From Dokdonella koreensis DS-123 (lineage in GTDB: Bacteria > Pseudomonadota > Gammaproteobacteria > Xanthomonadales > Rhodanobacteraceae): 64,000 bases of DNA. Positions within the stretch are counted from its first letter, which is position 1. Each line of letters starts with the position of its first letter. A program made the translations under genes and the position numbers. This document shows, piece by piece, positions 29,310-39,437 of the stretch. The notes under the pieces were generated by a model that did no database searches, was not told where the DNA came from, and saw nothing but the letters and a program-made list of their open reading frames with translations. The stretch spans positions 2,832,686-2,896,685 of the forward strand of contig NZ_CP015249.1 in assembly GCF_001632775.1 (NCBI RefSeq), read 5' to 3'.

Positions 29310-29726
29310 ATGCGCATCACCCAAGGCACGTTCTCGTTCCTGCCCGACCTCACCGACGAGCAGATCCGCGCGCAGGTGGAGTACATCCTGCAGCAAGGCT
29401 GGGCACCGTCGATCGAGTTCACCGACGACCCGCACCCGCGCAACACCTACTGGGAGCTGTGGGGCCTGCCGATGTTCGACCTCAAGGACGCCGCCGGCGT
29501 GCTGATGGAGGTCCGCGCCTGCCGCGCGCAGTACCCGGACCACTACATCAAGATCAATGCGTTCGATTCCACGCACGGCTTCGAGACCCAGCGCCTGTCG
29601 TTCATCGTCAACCGCCCGCAGACCGAGACCGGCTTCCGCCTGAGCCGCCAGGAAGTGGACGGCCGCAACATCCGCTACACGCTGCAGTCCTACGCCAGCG
29701 ACCGGCCCGCCGGCCAGCGCTTCTGA
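29310..29726 (+). CDS. cbbS: RuBisCO small subunit, red type
   Basis: 138 residues, the length expected for form IC small subunits, which carry a C-terminal extension lacking in green-type ones. Begins [20 protein letters not shown]; the core [20 protein letters not shown] is conserved. The C-terminal part ([18 protein letters not shown]) forms the beta-hairpin that lines the central channel of the L8S8 enzyme. It lies 24 bp after cbbL and 16 bp before cbbX. Confidence 0.97.
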   Translation: MRITQGTFSFLPDLTDEQIRAQVEYILQQGWAPSIEFTDDPHPRNTYWELWGLPMFDLKDAAGVLMEVRACRAQYPDHYIKINAFDSTHGFETQRLSFIVNRPQTETGFRLSRQEVDGRNIRYTLQSYASDRPAGQRF

Positions 29727-29742
29727 ACCCCCGACCGCCGCC

Positions 29743-30666
29743 GTGAACGCCCAACCCACTGCCGATCCCGCGCCGACCACCTCGCTGGCCCGCCTCTATG
29801 CCGAGTCGGGCATGGCCCAGGTGCTGGCCCAGCTCGACGCCGAGCTGGTCGGCCTGGTGCCGGTCAAGACGCGCATCCGCGAGATCGCCTCGCTGCTGAT
29901 CGTGGAGAAGGCGCGGCGGAACCTGGGCCTCACGGCCGGCGCGCCCAGCCTGCACATGGGGTTCACCGGCAATCCCGGCACCGGCAAGACCACGGTGGCG
30001 CTGCGCATGGCCGACATCCTGCATCGCCTGGGCTACATCCGGAAGAACCACCTGGTCTCGGTGACGCGCGACGACCTGGTCGGCCAGTACATCGGCCACA
30101 CGGCGCCCAAGACCAAGGAAGTGCTCAAGCGCGCGATGGGCGGCGTGCTGTTCATCGACGAGGCCTACTACCTGTACCGGCCGGAGAACGAGCGCGACTA
30201 CGGCCAGGAGGCGATCGAGATCCTGCTGCAGGTGATGGAGAACCAGCGCGAGGACCTGGTGGTGATCCTGGCCGGCTACAAGTCGCGCATGGACACGTTC
30301 TTCCAGAGCAACCCGGGGATGGCTTCACGCATCGCGCACCACATCGACTTCCCCGACTACGACGCCGACGAGCTGCTGCGCATCGCCGAGCTGATGACCG
30401 CGCGGATGGACTACCGGCTGGACGAGGACGCGATCGGCGCGCTGCGCGACTACATCGCGCTGCGCGTGGCGCGGCCGCACTTCGCCAATGCGCGGTCGAT
30501 CCGCAATGCGCTGGATCGCGCACGGCTGCGCCAGGCCGGACGGCTGTTCGAGACGGCCCTGGCGGCCGGCACGGAAGCGGAACTCTCGGCCGAGCAGCTG
30601 ACCACGATCAGCGCCGCCGACATCCGCGCCAGCCGGCTGTTCGCCGAGGCGGCGGCCGCCACCTGA
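29743..30666 (+). CDS. cbbX: Red-type RuBisCO activase CbbX (AAA+ ATPase)
   Basis: 307 residues from GTG 29743. Walker A is [16 protein letters not shown], Walker [16 protein letters not shown], and the pore loop region includes [15 protein letters not shown]. The arginine finger/sensor region is [20 protein letters not shown]. CbbX hexamers pull the C terminus of CbbL to release inhibitory sugar phosphates and need ATP and RuBP. Its position directly after cbbLS is diagnostic for form IC systems. The Shine-Dalgarno is weak, so translation may depend on cbbS. Confidence 0.96.
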   Translation: MNAQPTADPAPTTSLARLYAESGMAQVLAQLDAELVGLVPVKTRIREIASLLIVEKARRNLGLTAGAPSLHMGFTGNPGTGKTTVALRMADILHRLGYIRKNHLVSVTRDDLVGQYIGHTAPKTKEVLKRAMGGVLFIDEAYYLYRPENERDYGQEAIEILLQVMENQREDLVVILAGYKSRMDTFFQSNPGMASRIAHHIDFPDYDADELLRIAELMTARMDYRLDEDAIGALRDYIALRVARPHFANARSIRNALDRARLRQAGRLFETALAAGTEAELSAEQLTTISAADIRASRLFAEAAAAT

Positions 30667-30724
30667 CCCGACCGCGCGGCCGGGCCGGACCGCACCCACG
30701 AGTGGCCATCTGGAGGGAGATGCG

Positions 30725-31810
30725 ATGTTCTACCAACGCCCCACGCTGTCGAAGTTCCTGATCGAACACCTGCGCGGCGCGCCGAGCGAGCAGGACCTCT
30801 CCGCCCTGCTGGTGGACGTCGCCGCGGCGGTCAAGACGATCGCGGCGGTGGTGGCCAAGGGCCAGCTGCATTTCCGTGGCGAGGCGGCGCCCGACCGTGC
30901 CACCGTCAACGTGCACGGCGAGGTGCAGAAGCCGCTGGACGTGCTGACCAACGAGATCGTGCTGCGCCATTGCGAATGGGGCGGCCTGGTGGCCGGCATG
31001 GTGTCCGAGGAACTGGACGAGCCCTACCCGATCCCCGCCGACCACCGGCGCGGCCGCTACCTGCTGGTGTTCGATCCGCTGGACGGCTCGTCCAACATCG
31101 ACGTCAACGTCTCGGTCGGCTCGATCTTCTCGGTCCTGCGCCACGACACCGAGGCGCCGCCCGGTCCGCGCGACTACCTGCAGCCCGGCCACCGGCAGAT
31201 CGCCGCCGGCTACGCCATCTACGGACCGACGACGATGCTGGTGCTCACGGTCGGCAACGGCACGCACGGCTTCACGCTCGATCGGGAGATCGGCAACTTC
31301 ATCCTGACCCACCCGGACCTGCGCATCCCGTCCGAGACCAGCGAGTTCGCGATCAACACCTCCAACGAGCGCTTCTGGGAGCCGCCGGTGCAGCGCTACG
31401 TCGGCGAGTGCAAGGAAGGCCGCAGCGGTATCCGCGAGCGCGACTTCAACATGCGCTGGATCGCCTCGATGGTGGCCGAGGTGCATCGCATCCTGATGCG
31501 CGGCGGCGTCTTCATGTACCCGCGCGACACCAAGGACCCGAAGAAGCCCGGGCGCCTGCGCCTGCTGTACGAGGCCAACCCGATGGCGCTGCTGGTCGAG
31601 CAGGCCGGCGGTCGCGGCAGCACCGGACGCGGTCCGCTGCTGGACGTTCAGCCGGAATCGATCCACCAGCGCATCCCGGTGGTGCTCGGCTCGCACGAGG
31701 AGGTCGAGCGGATCGAACGCTACCACCGCGAGTTCGAGGACGGCACCGACCGCCCGTTCGTCTCGCCGCTGTTCAACGAACGCTCGTTGTTCCGGCCGGA
31801 GGCGCTCTGA
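30725..31810 (+). CDS. cbbF: Fructose-1,6-bisphosphatase class I
   Basis: 361 residues, with GGAGGGAG before ATG 30725. Metal and substrate residues of the class I family are visible: the Glu pair in [13 protein letters not shown], the Asp motif [20 protein letters not shown], and [20 protein letters not shown] for the sugar site. It dephosphorylates fructose-1,6-bisphosphate, and often sedoheptulose-1,7-bisphosphate in autotrophs, to regenerate RuBP. Its stop overlaps the prk start (TGATG). Confidence 0.96.
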   Translation: MFYQRPTLSKFLIEHLRGAPSEQDLSALLVDVAAAVKTIAAVVAKGQLHFRGEAAPDRATVNVHGEVQKPLDVLTNEIVLRHCEWGGLVAGMVSEELDEPYPIPADHRRGRYLLVFDPLDGSSNIDVNVSVGSIFSVLRHDTEAPPGPRDYLQPGHRQIAAGYAIYGPTTMLVLTVGNGTHGFTLDREIGNFILTHPDLRIPSETSEFAINTSNERFWEPPVQRYVGECKEGRSGIRERDFNMRWIASMVAEVHRILMRGGVFMYPRDTKDPKKPGRLRLLYEANPMALLVEQAGGRGSTGRGPLLDVQPESIHQRIPVVLGSHEEVERIERYHREFEDGTDRPFVSPLFNERSLFRPEAL

Positions 31811-32688
31811 TGTCGGTCAAGCACCCGATCGTCGCGGTGACCGGCTCTTCCGGCGCCGGCACCACCACCGTGCTGCAGAGCTTCCAGCACATCTTCCGGC
31901 GCGAGAGCCTCGACGCGCAGATCGTCGAGGGCGACGCGTTCCACCGCTACGACCGCTTGGCGATGCGCCAGGCGATGAAGGAGGCCGAGACCCAGGGCAA
32001 TCGCCATTTCAGCCACTTCGGGCCGTACTCGAACCTGTTCGAGGAGCTCGAAGCCTTGTTCGCCGCCTACGGCGAGACCGGCGGCGGCCAGGTGCGCAAG
32101 TACCTGCACGACGCCGCCGAGGCCGCGCCCTACGCGCAGGACCCGGGCACGTTCACGCCCTGGGAGGGCGTGCGGCCCGGCACCGACCTGCTGTTCTACG
32201 AGGGCCTGCACGGCGCGGTGAAGACCGACGCCGTGGACATCGCGCGCCACCCGGACCTGCTGATCGGCGTGGTACCGATCATCAACCTGGAGTGGATCCA
32301 GAAGCTGCACCGCGACCAGCGCCAGCGCGGCTACTCGCAGGAGGCCGTGGTCGACACGATCCTGCGGCGCATGCCCGACTACATCAACCACATCGTCCCG
32401 CAGTTCACGCACACGCACGTCAACTTCCAGCGCGTGCCGACGGTGGACACGTCCAACCCGTTCATCGCGCGCGACATCCCGACGCCGGACGAGAGCTTCG
32501 TGGTGATCCGCTTCGCCCGGCCCAAGGGCATCGACTTCCCCTATCTCCTGAACATGCTGCACGACTCGTTCATGAGCCGGCCCAACAGCATCGTCGTGCC
32601 CGGCGGCAAGATGGGCCTGGCGATGCAGATCATCTTCACGCCGATGATCCTGCAGCTGATGGACCGCAAGCGGAGGGCCGGCGGATGA
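31810..32688 (+). CDS. cbbP: Phosphoribulokinase
   Basis: 292 residues, the proteobacterial octameric type. The P-loop is [17 protein letters not shown]; catalytic and Ru5P residues include [18 protein letters not shown], and the Walker B-like [11 protein letters not shown]. It phosphorylates ribulose-5-phosphate to RuBP, the step unique to the Calvin cycle. The enzyme is usually activated by NADH in this group. The start ATG 31810 overlaps the cbbF stop, and its own stop overlaps the transketolase start (ATGA). Confidence 0.97.
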   Translation: MSVKHPIVAVTGSSGAGTTTVLQSFQHIFRRESLDAQIVEGDAFHRYDRLAMRQAMKEAETQGNRHFSHFGPYSNLFEELEALFAAYGETGGGQVRKYLHDAAEAAPYAQDPGTFTPWEGVRPGTDLLFYEGLHGAVKTDAVDIARHPDLLIGVVPIINLEWIQKLHRDQRQRGYSQEAVVDTILRRMPDYINHIVPQFTHTHVNFQRVPTVDTSNPFIARDIPTPDESFVVIRFARPKGIDFPYLLNMLHDSFMSRPNSIVVPGGKMGLAMQIIFTPMILQLMDRKRRAGG

Positions 32689-34727
32689 ACGCCGAACGCC
32701 AGGTGCCCGCCGCCGCGGCAGGACCCACGCCACGGGATCGCGCCAACGCGCTGCGCCTGCTGGCCGTCGATGCCGTGCAGGCGGCCAATTCCGGCCACCC
32801 GGGTGCGCCGATGGGCATGGCCGACATCGCCGAGGTGCTGTGGGGCCGCTACCTGCGCCACAACCCGGGCAACCCGCAGTGGGTGGATCGCGACCGTTTC
32901 GTGCTGTCCAACGGGCACGGCTCGATGCTGCTGTACGCGCTGTTGCACCTGACCGGCTACGACCTGCCGATCGACGAACTCAAGCGCTTCCGCCAACTGC
33001 ACAGCCGCACGCCCGGCCACCCGGAGTTCGGCGAGACGCCGGGCGTGGAAACCACCACCGGCCCGCTCGGCCAGGGCCTGGCCAACGCGGTCGGCATGGC
33101 GCTGGCCGAGCGCCTGCTGGCGGCCGAGTTCAACCGCGGCGCGCACACGATCGTCGATCACCACACCTATGTCTTCCTCGGCGACGGCTGCCTGATGGAG
33201 GGGATCTCACACGAGGTCGCCTCGCTGGCCGGCACGCTGCGGCTCGGCAAGCTGATCGCCTTCTACGACGACAACGGCATCTCGATCGACGGCGAGGTGA
33301 CGGGCTGGTTCACCGACGATACGCCGCGGCGCTTCGAGGCCTACGGCTGGCACGTCGTGGCCGAGGTCGACGGTCACGATCCGGCGGCGATCGAGCGTGC
33401 GCTGCGCGCGGCACGCGCGGCGACGGACCGCCCGTCGCTGATCGCCTGCCGCACCGTGATCGGCCACGGCAGCCCGAACAAGGCCGGCAGCGAGGCCGTG
33501 CACGGCGCGCCGCTGGGCGCGGCGGAAGTCGCCGCCACGCGCGAGAACCTCGGCTGGACCGCGCCGCCGTTCGACGTGCCCGCGCCGATTGCGCGCGCCT
33601 GGGACGCGCGCGAGACCGGCCGGACGCTGGAGCGCGACTGGCGCGAGCGCTTCGCCGCCTACGAGGCGCAGCATCCGGTACTGGCCGAGGCGTTCCGCCG
33701 CCGGACCGGCCTGGACGGCCACGCGCTGCTGCCGGCCGACTGGATCGGCCGCGCCAACGCGCTGCTGCGCGGCACCGCCAACGAAACCGCGGTCGCCACG
33801 CGCAAGGCCAGCCAGGACGCGCTGAACCTGCTCGCACCGCTGCTGCCGGAGCTGCTCGGCGGCTCGGCCGACCTGACCGGCTCCAACCTCACGAACTGGA
33901 CCGGCTGCCGCGCCGTCGGCGCGGACGGTGCCGGCACCTACATCCACTACGGCGTGCGCGAGTTCGGCATGGCGGCGATGCTCAACGGCATCGCCCTGCA
34001 CGGCGGCTGGCTGCCGTTCGGCGGCACCTTCGCGGTGTTCTCCGACTACGCGCGCAATGCGATCCGCATGGCCGCACTGATGCGCCAGCGCGTGGTGCAC
34101 GTGCTGACGCACGACTCGATCGGCCTCGGCGAGGACGGACCCACGCACCAGCCGATCGAGCACGCGGCCAGCCTGCGCTTGATCCCGGGCCTGGATGTGT
34201 GGCGGCCGTGCGATCGCGTCGAGACGCTGGCGGCCTGGATCAGCGCGGTCGAGCGTGTCGGCCACGACAGCGGCCCCAGCGCCCTGCTGCTGTCGCGCCA
34301 GAACCTGCCTGCGCTGGTCGTGGACGATGCGCTGCGCCTGCGCGTCCGGCGCGGCGGCTACGTACTGCGCGACGCGGAGGATGCGCGTGCGGTCATCATC
34401 GCGACCGGCTCGGAAGTGGCGCTGGCGGTGGAGGCCGCCGCACAACTCGCCGAACGCGGCCTGCCGGTGCGCGTGGTCTCGCTGCCGTGCACGCAGGTGT
34501 TCGACCGCCAGCCGCGCGCGTACCGCGACACGGTGCTGCCGCCGGGCCTGCCGCGCGTCGCGGTGGAGGCCGGCGTCACCGACTACTGGCGCAAGTACGT
34601 GGGCCTCGACGGCGCGGTGGTCGGCATCGACCGCTTCGGCGCCTCGGCGCCCGCGGCGGACCTCTATCGCCACCTCGGGCTCACCGCTGCCGCGATCGGC
34701 GATGCGGTAGCGGACCTGCTCGCATGA
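32685..34727 (+). CDS. cbbT: Transketolase
   Basis: 680 residues. Thiamine diphosphate binding is seen in [20 protein letters not shown] followed by [15 protein letters not shown]; the N-terminal [20 protein letters not shown] and the pyrimidine-domain Glu in [15 protein letters not shown] are conserved. It transfers two-carbon units between sugar phosphates in RuBP regeneration and the pentose pathway. It overlaps cbbP by 4 bp. It is followed by an unusually long 209-bp intercistronic gap with a large inverted repeat. Confidence 0.97.
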   Translation: MNAERQVPAAAAGPTPRDRANALRLLAVDAVQAANSGHPGAPMGMADIAEVLWGRYLRHNPGNPQWVDRDRFVLSNGHGSMLLYALLHLTGYDLPIDELKRFRQLHSRTPGHPEFGETPGVETTTGPLGQGLANAVGMALAERLLAAEFNRGAHTIVDHHTYVFLGDGCLMEGISHEVASLAGTLRLGKLIAFYDDNGISIDGEVTGWFTDDTPRRFEAYGWHVVAEVDGHDPAAIERALRAARAATDRPSLIACRTVIGHGSPNKAGSEAVHGAPLGAAEVAATRENLGWTAPPFDVPAPIARAWDARETGRTLERDWRERFAAYEAQHPVLAEAFRRRTGLDGHALLPADWIGRANALLRGTANETAVATRKASQDALNLLAPLLPELLGGSADLTGSNLTNWTGCRAVGADGAGTYIHYGVREFGMAAMLNGIALHGGWLPFGGTFAVFSDYARNAIRMAALMRQRVVHVLTHDSIGLGEDGPTHQPIEHAASLRLIPGLDVWRPCDRVETLAAWISAVERVGHDSGPSALLLSRQNLPALVVDDALRLRVRRGGYVLRDAEDARAVIIATGSEVALAVEAAAQLAERGLPVRVVSLPCTQVFDRQPRAYRDTVLPPGLPRVAVEAGVTDYWRKYVGLDGAVVGIDRFGASAPAADLYRHLGLTAAAIGDAVADLLA

Positions 34728-34800
34728 GCGCGCCCGTGCCCGCCGCACCTGATCGCCGCCATGCCGGGCACGTCCGGAGGGCGCTGCCGCAGTGTCCCGT

Positions 34801-34888
34801 CGCCGCCGGGGGGAAGGGCCGGCCGCACCGCCGCGCACGACATCGGACCTCGCCGCGCGGCGGTCACCGGCCCTTCCCCCCGGCGGCG
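34801..34888 (+). repeat. Perfect 22-bp inverted repeat between cbbT and cbbZ
   Basis: The arm at 34801-34822 (CGCCGCCGGGGGGAAGGGCC plus GG) is perfectly complementary to 34867-34888, with a 44-nt loop that can itself pair in part (CCGCACCGCC / GGCGG). It sits in the only long gap of an otherwise overlapping operon. It could attenuate or stabilise the mRNA, setting lower levels for cbbZAE. There is no T-run after it. Confidence 0.75.
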
Positions 34889-34936
34889 GCCTGGTGTAGG
34901 GAGAAGATCCCCGCCACGACTGAAGGGAGATCCCGC

Positions 34937-35638
34937 TTGACGCTACGTCTCGAACGCCCGGTCCACGGCGTGCTGTTCGACCTCGACGGCACGCTCGTCG
35001 ACTCGCTGGCCGACATCCACGCCGCCGTCGCCGGCACGCTGGCCGCGCTGGCGCTGCCGGTGCCCGACGTGGCCGCCGTGCGCGGCTACGTCGGCGACGG
35101 CGTGCGTGCCCTGCTCGACCGTGCGCTGGCCGGCGCGCTGGGACACGCCGCGGACGCGGACCTGACGGCCCGCGCCACGGCACTGTTCGAGCCGCGCTAC
35201 GGCGAGCAGAACGGCCGCGCCGCCCGGCTCTATCCGGGCGTCGTCGCCGGCCTGGACCGGCTCGGCGCGCTCGGCCTGCGACTGGCGGTGGTCACCAACA
35301 AGCCGCAGCGCTTCAGCGAGGCGCTGCTGGCCGGCCTCGGCATCGCCGATCGCTTCGGCGCGGTGATCGGCGGCGACGCGGCGGCGCGCCGCAAGCCGCA
35401 TGCCGACCCGCTGCTGCTGGCCTGTGCGCGCCTGGATGTCGCCCCGGCCGATGCGCTGATGGTCGGCGACTCGGCGATCGACGCCGCGGCCGCCCGTGCC
35501 GCCGGCATGCCGATGATCGCGGTCGGCTACGGCTACCACCACGACGACCCGGCGCGCTGGAGCGCGTGCGTCGTCGATCGCATCGACGCCATCCCGGACC
35601 TGCTCGCCACACCGGCGCCGCGGACCGGGACTGCCTGA
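34937..35638 (+). CDS. cbbZ: Phosphoglycolate phosphatase (HAD family)
   Basis: 233 residues from a TTG start at 34937, chosen because GGGAG lies 9 nt before it and the family N terminus ([20 protein letters not shown]) begins 8 residues in. HAD motif I is DLDGTLVDS with the nucleophile Asp, motif [16 protein letters not shown], motif III Lys in [11 protein letters not shown] and motif [18 protein letters not shown]. It removes phosphate from 2-phosphoglycolate, made when RuBisCO uses O2. The placement in the cbb operon supports this rather than general sugar phosphatase activity. Confidence 0.93.
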   Translation: MTLRLERPVHGVLFDLDGTLVDSLADIHAAVAGTLAALALPVPDVAAVRGYVGDGVRALLDRALAGALGHAADADLTARATALFEPRYGEQNGRAARLYPGVVAGLDRLGALGLRLAVVTNKPQRFSEALLAGLGIADRFGAVIGGDAAARRKPHADPLLLACARLDVAPADALMVGDSAIDAAAARAAGMPMIAVGYGYHHDDPARWSACVVDRIDAIPDLLATPAPRTGTA

Positions 35639-35668
35639 CCCCATCACCCCAGCCCGGAGGGAACACCC

Positions 35669-36739
35669 ATGGCCCTGATCGCATTGAGGCAACTGCTGGA
35701 CCACGCCGCCGAGCACGGCTACGGCGTGCCGGCGTTCAACATCAACAACCTCGAACAGATCAACGCGATCATGCAGGCCGCCGACGCCTGCGATTCGCCG
35801 GTGATCCTGCAGGCCTCGGCCGGCGCCCGCAAGTACGCCGGCGAGCCGATGCTGCGGCGGATGGTGGAAGGTGCCGTGGAGATGTATCCGCACATCCCGG
35901 TGGTGATGCACCAGGACCACGGCGGCAGCCCGGCCGTGTGCCAGGCCTCGATCCGCAGCGGCTTCACCAGCGTGATGATGGACGGCTCGCTGCTGGAGGA
36001 CATGAAGACGCCGTCGAGCTACGACTACAACGTGGCCGTCACGCGCCGCGTCGTCGAGATGGCGCATGCGATCGGCGTGTCGGTCGAGGGCGAGCTCGGC
36101 TGCCTCGGTTCGCTGGAAACCGGCCAGGCCGGCGAGGAGGACGGCGTCGGCGCCGAAGGCACGCTCGATCACGCGCAGTTGCTGACCGACCCGGACCAGG
36201 CCGCCGACTTCGTCGCGCGCACCGGCGTGGACGCGCTGGCGATCGCGATCGGCACGTCGCACGGCGCCTACAAGTTCACGCGCCCGCCGACCGGCGAGAC
36301 GCTGGCGATGGACCAGCTCAAGCGCATCCACGCGCGCATTCCCAATACCCACCTGGTCATGCACGGCTCCAGCTCCGTGCCGCAGGACTGGCTCGACGTC
36401 ATCCGTGCCAACGGCGGCCGTATCAAGGAGACCTACGGCGTGCCGGTGGAGGAGATCGTGCGCGGCATCCGCAACGGCGTGCGCAAGGTCAACATCGACA
36501 CCGACATCCGACTGGCGATGACCGGCGCGATGCGCAAGCTGATGGCGGAAAAACCCGAGGAGTTCGATCCGCGCGCTTTCCTGAAGGTCGCCACGGCCGC
36601 CGCGGCGGACCTGTGCCGGCAGCGCTTCGAGGCGTTCGGCAGTGCCGGTCACGCCAGCCGGATCACGCCGGTGCCGCTGGAGAAACTGGCCCGACGCTAC
36701 CAGGACGCCGAGCGCGCGGCGCAGGCGCGCGCGGCCTAG
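35669..36739 (+). CDS. cbbA: Class II fructose/sedoheptulose-bisphosphate aldolase
   Basis: 356 residues; ATG 35669 with CGGAGGGA upstream. The class II zinc site is visible as histidines in [15 protein letters not shown], and later in [10 protein letters not shown] and [10 protein letters not shown], and the long-type metal and loop region [20 protein letters not shown] is present. It joins triose phosphates to fructose-1,6-bisphosphate, and with erythrose-4-phosphate forms sedoheptulose-1,7-bisphosphate. The autotroph-type (CalA) signature and operon position indicate a Calvin-cycle role. It is 12 bp before cbbE. Confidence 0.96.
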   Translation: MALIALRQLLDHAAEHGYGVPAFNINNLEQINAIMQAADACDSPVILQASAGARKYAGEPMLRRMVEGAVEMYPHIPVVMHQDHGGSPAVCQASIRSGFTSVMMDGSLLEDMKTPSSYDYNVAVTRRVVEMAHAIGVSVEGELGCLGSLETGQAGEEDGVGAEGTLDHAQLLTDPDQAADFVARTGVDALAIAIGTSHGAYKFTRPPTGETLAMDQLKRIHARIPNTHLVMHGSSSVPQDWLDVIRANGGRIKETYGVPVEEIVRGIRNGVRKVNIDTDIRLAMTGAMRKLMAEKPEEFDPRAFLKVATAAAADLCRQRFEAFGSAGHASRITPVPLEKLARRYQDAERAAQARAA

Positions 36740-36750
36740 GGGTGCCTGCC

Positions 36751-37452
36751 ATGCAGCCGCCGGTCATCGCACCGTCGATCCTGTCCGCCGACTTCGCGCG
36801 GCTCGGCGAGGAGGTCGCGCGCGTCCTCGCCGACGGTGCGGACTGGATCCATTTCGACGTGATGGACAACCACTACGTGCCCAACCTGACGATCGGCCCG
36901 CAGGTGTGCGAGGCGATCGTGCCGTATGCGCACCGCGAAGGGGTGCCGGCGCCGATCGACGTGCACCTGATGGTGGAGCCGGTCGATGCACTGGTGCCGC
37001 TGTTCGCCAAGGCCGGTGCCGCCGGCATCTCGTTTCATCCGGAGGCCTCGCGGCACGTCCACCGAACGATCGCGCTGATCCGCGACCACGGCTGCCGGCC
37101 GGGCCTGGTGCTGAACCCGGCCACGCCGATCGACTGGCTCGACGACGTGCTCGGCAATCTCGACCTGGTGCTGCTGATGTCGGTCAATCCCGGCTTCGGC
37201 GGCCAGGCCTTCATCCCGCAGACGCTGCCGAAGATCCGCCGCGTGCGCGAACGGCTGGACCGCCACGCCGCCGAGACCGGCCACACGCTCCGGCTGCAGG
37301 TCGATGGCGGCGTCAACGCCGGGAACATCGGCGCGATCGCCGCGGCCGGGGCCGATACCTTCGTGGCGGGGTCGGCAATCTTTGGGCAGCGCGACGCGGA
37401 CAGTGGCTACCGGACGGCGATGGCCTCGCTGCGCAATGCGACGAAGACGTAA
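36751..37452 (+). CDS. cbbE: Pentulose-5-phosphate 3-epimerase (ribulose-phosphate 3-epimerase)
   Basis: 233 residues from ATG 36751. Typical TIM-barrel signatures are [46 protein letters not shown] and [12 protein letters not shown], with the Asp in [11 protein letters not shown]. It interconverts xylulose-5-phosphate and ribulose-5-phosphate, feeding phosphoribulokinase. It is the last gene of the operon; glyceraldehyde-3-phosphate dehydrogenase and phosphoglycerate kinase genes are absent here and presumably lie elsewhere. Confidence 0.97.
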   Translation: MQPPVIAPSILSADFARLGEEVARVLADGADWIHFDVMDNHYVPNLTIGPQVCEAIVPYAHREGVPAPIDVHLMVEPVDALVPLFAKAGAAGISFHPEASRHVHRTIALIRDHGCRPGLVLNPATPIDWLDDVLGNLDLVLLMSVNPGFGGQAFIPQTLPKIRRVRERLDRHAAETGHTLRLQVDGGVNAGNIGAIAAAGADTFVAGSAIFGQRDADSGYRTAMASLRNATKT

Positions 37453-37539
37453 ACCCGCTGGCTGGCCGCGGCGGGATCTCTTCGATGGAGTGCGGGACGG
37501 CGGCCCAGCCGCGCATCCCGCGAACCTGCTGCAGTGAAC

Positions 37540-38436
37540 TTACGGACAGGTATTGCTGGTCATCGGCACGGCCGCACCGCTGAGCGTACCGGCCTGGACC
37601 TGGGAGTAGCATCCCGACACGATCGTCACCGTGCTGAACTGGCTGTCCATGACCAGGCCTGCGACATCGTTCCAGCCGTTGAATTCGGCCTTGATGTTCC
37701 TCAGGATTCCGGCCACGTTCAAACCCGCATCGCGATTGCCTGCCGCGACCACCTTGTCGAACAAGCCGGCACCGAAGATGCCATACATCCCGTTGGAACG
37801 CACGGTGATGCTGGTACCCTGGCCGCGGTCCCCACCGGCGATGATGCCGTTGCCATCATTCCAGTTGACGGAGACGTCGTTGAACGTGGCTTCCGAGGCG
37901 CGGATGCCGTCACCCGCATTGTACGAGACGTCGACATTGGTGAAACGGCTGCCATTTCCGAAAGTGATGATGCCTGCGCCCCGGTTGCCGGTGACGCGCA
38001 GGTCTTCGAAGACCACGCCAACTTCCCCATTCGTGGGACTGAAATTGATCTCGATGCCGCTTGCGGGTCCATTGGTGACGATCCCGTTCTTGATCGTGAT
38101 GTTTCGCCCGTTGCCGACGATCAGGGACGGCCCTGCGCTCGAGGAACAGGTGCTTCCATAACCCGTTGCCGTATCGGGTCCGCACGGCGTGACCAGTCCT
38201 CCCTGGGAAACGACGAAGCCGTTCAGATCCAGCGTGACGTTGCTGGCGTTGATCACGATGGCGCTCGATACCGCCGGCGCCAGCATGTTCGCGGTCAATT
38301 GATAGGAGCCCGGTGCGGTGATCGTCAACGGCCAGGAAGTGGGTGGCGAAACCGGCGTTTGTGCGGCGGCCGCGCCCGCAAACACCAAGACACCGAGCGG
38401 AACGAGCACGAGCTTGCGCGCTGAGAAATCTTTCAC
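37540..38436 (-). CDS. Exported right-handed beta-helix protein
   Basis: 298 residues from GTG 38436, with GGGAG 8 nt upstream. A signal peptide (RKLVLVPLGVLVFAGAAAAQ) is followed by about 240 residues of short beta-strand repeats typical of a parallel beta-helix: AIVINASNVTLDLNGFVVSQ, VGNGRNITIKNGIVTNGP, and ladders of Asn/Gly turns. The fold is shared by pectate lyases and NosD-like proteins, but no catalytic Asp/Arg set is obvious. Four cysteines may form two disulphides (one near CGPDTATGYGSTC, one near the C terminus). Function unknown; perhaps binds or cleaves polysaccharide outside the cell. It is convergent with cbbE. Confidence 0.72.
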   Translation of the reverse strand: MKDFSARKLVLVPLGVLVFAGAAAAQTPVSPPTSWPLTITAPGSYQLTANMLAPAVSSAIVINASNVTLDLNGFVVSQGGLVTPCGPDTATGYGSTCSSSAGPSLIVGNGRNITIKNGIVTNGPASGIEINFSPTNGEVGVVFEDLRVTGNRGAGIITFGNGSRFTNVDVSYNAGDGIRASEATFNDVSVNWNDGNGIIAGGDRGQGTSITVRSNGMYGIFGAGLFDKVVAAGNRDAGLNVAGILRNIKAEFNGWNDVAGLVMDSQFSTVTIVSGCYSQVQAGTLSGAAVPMTSNTCP

Positions 38437-39073
38437 GATGAACTCCCTTGTAGCGTCCCGACGGTGGGACCCCGGAAGGGTTTCATCGCAAGCCCGTGTG
38501 TGTGTGTCGAATGGCGCACATCCAGCGGACGCTAGGAAATTTCCTACGGAAGATCGGGGGGTTTTCCTACATTGCTCACGCAGACTCACGCAGCGTCCGT
38601 CTCACTCGACAGGTTGATTCTTCATGCCAGGCGAAGCGGGCGGCGACACACATCATCGACTGCTGGATGCCGTGATCGACGACGGCATGAGTGTGAGCAA
38701 GCCGCTGCACGCCTAACCGGGCAGCCGGACGCCGGCCGATGCGCCGCGCGCGAGACGGACATGCGGCGTACCGATCACACGCCTTGTCCGGTTGCTCCGC
38801 GCGATGCGTTCGACGGTTCCCGATGCTCATCTACCGACTTGGCACCCGTACGCAGCTGGGCCACAAGCCGGGGGGAGGCACAGGGTGCAACCGAGAGCGA
38901 TACGAAGTTTTCGCCGAACCCTCTCGCCAGGGTCAGACGCGAGCTTGACGCATGGATGCGCGAGCTGGCCGGCCGATCCGGTCTTTGTCCAGACGTGCGA
39001 CTCGCCCGGGACCCGCCGCCAGGAAAGAAAACGGCGCGAACCCGTGAGAGCCGCGCCGTTGGTACATCCAAGG
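38437..39073. other. Intergenic region with a perfect palindrome
   Basis: No gene is supported over about 640 bp. A 14-bp perfect palindrome, TAGGAAATTTCCTA at 38533-38546, lies about 100 bp upstream of the beta-helix gene and could be an operator. A GT dinucleotide run (about 38500) is also present. The remainder up to tRNA-Val shows nothing recognisable. Confidence 0.4.
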
Positions 39074-39148
39074 TGGTGGGCGGTACAAGGATCGAACTTG
39101 TGACCCCTACCATGTCAAGGTAGTGCTCTACCGCTGAGCTAACCGCCC
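39074..39148 (-). tRNA. tRNA-Val (GAC anticodon)
   Basis: 75 nt including an encoded CCA. On the minus strand the acceptor arm GGGCGGT pairs with ACCGCCC. The D arm (TAGCTCAGCGGTAGAGCA), anticodon stem-loop with TTGACAT, and the T arm with GTTCGATCC are all present. The anticodon GAC reads valine GUC/GUU codons. Confidence 0.96.
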
Positions 39149-39437
39149 CAAAAGGGGCGCGAACTGTACCGAACTCTGGCCGGCGGTACAAGCCTCCCGC
39201 CGATACCCGACAGCGGCGGCGTGGTCGGATGCGCCCGCGGATGTGCCCGGTGGCGCAGGCCGCAGGCGACTGCGTGACCTCGAACCGGCGGCTTCGCGCC
39301 GCAGCCCACGCCCGGCCGGGCCGGGCCAGCCAGCGCGGGACCGGGCCAGGAGCCGGCCGGGTGACCACGGCGCACCGGCGTGCGATCCTGCCGCCGCCGT
39401 ACGTTGGGCAGGACAAGACCACCAGTGGGAGTCGGTC

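Noticed and set aside
38572-39123. Frame of 183 codons upstream of tRNA-Val
   Set aside because: No ribosome site, no recognisable domain, and it runs across the antisense of tRNA-Val (VGGTRIELVTPTMSR is tRNA-derived).
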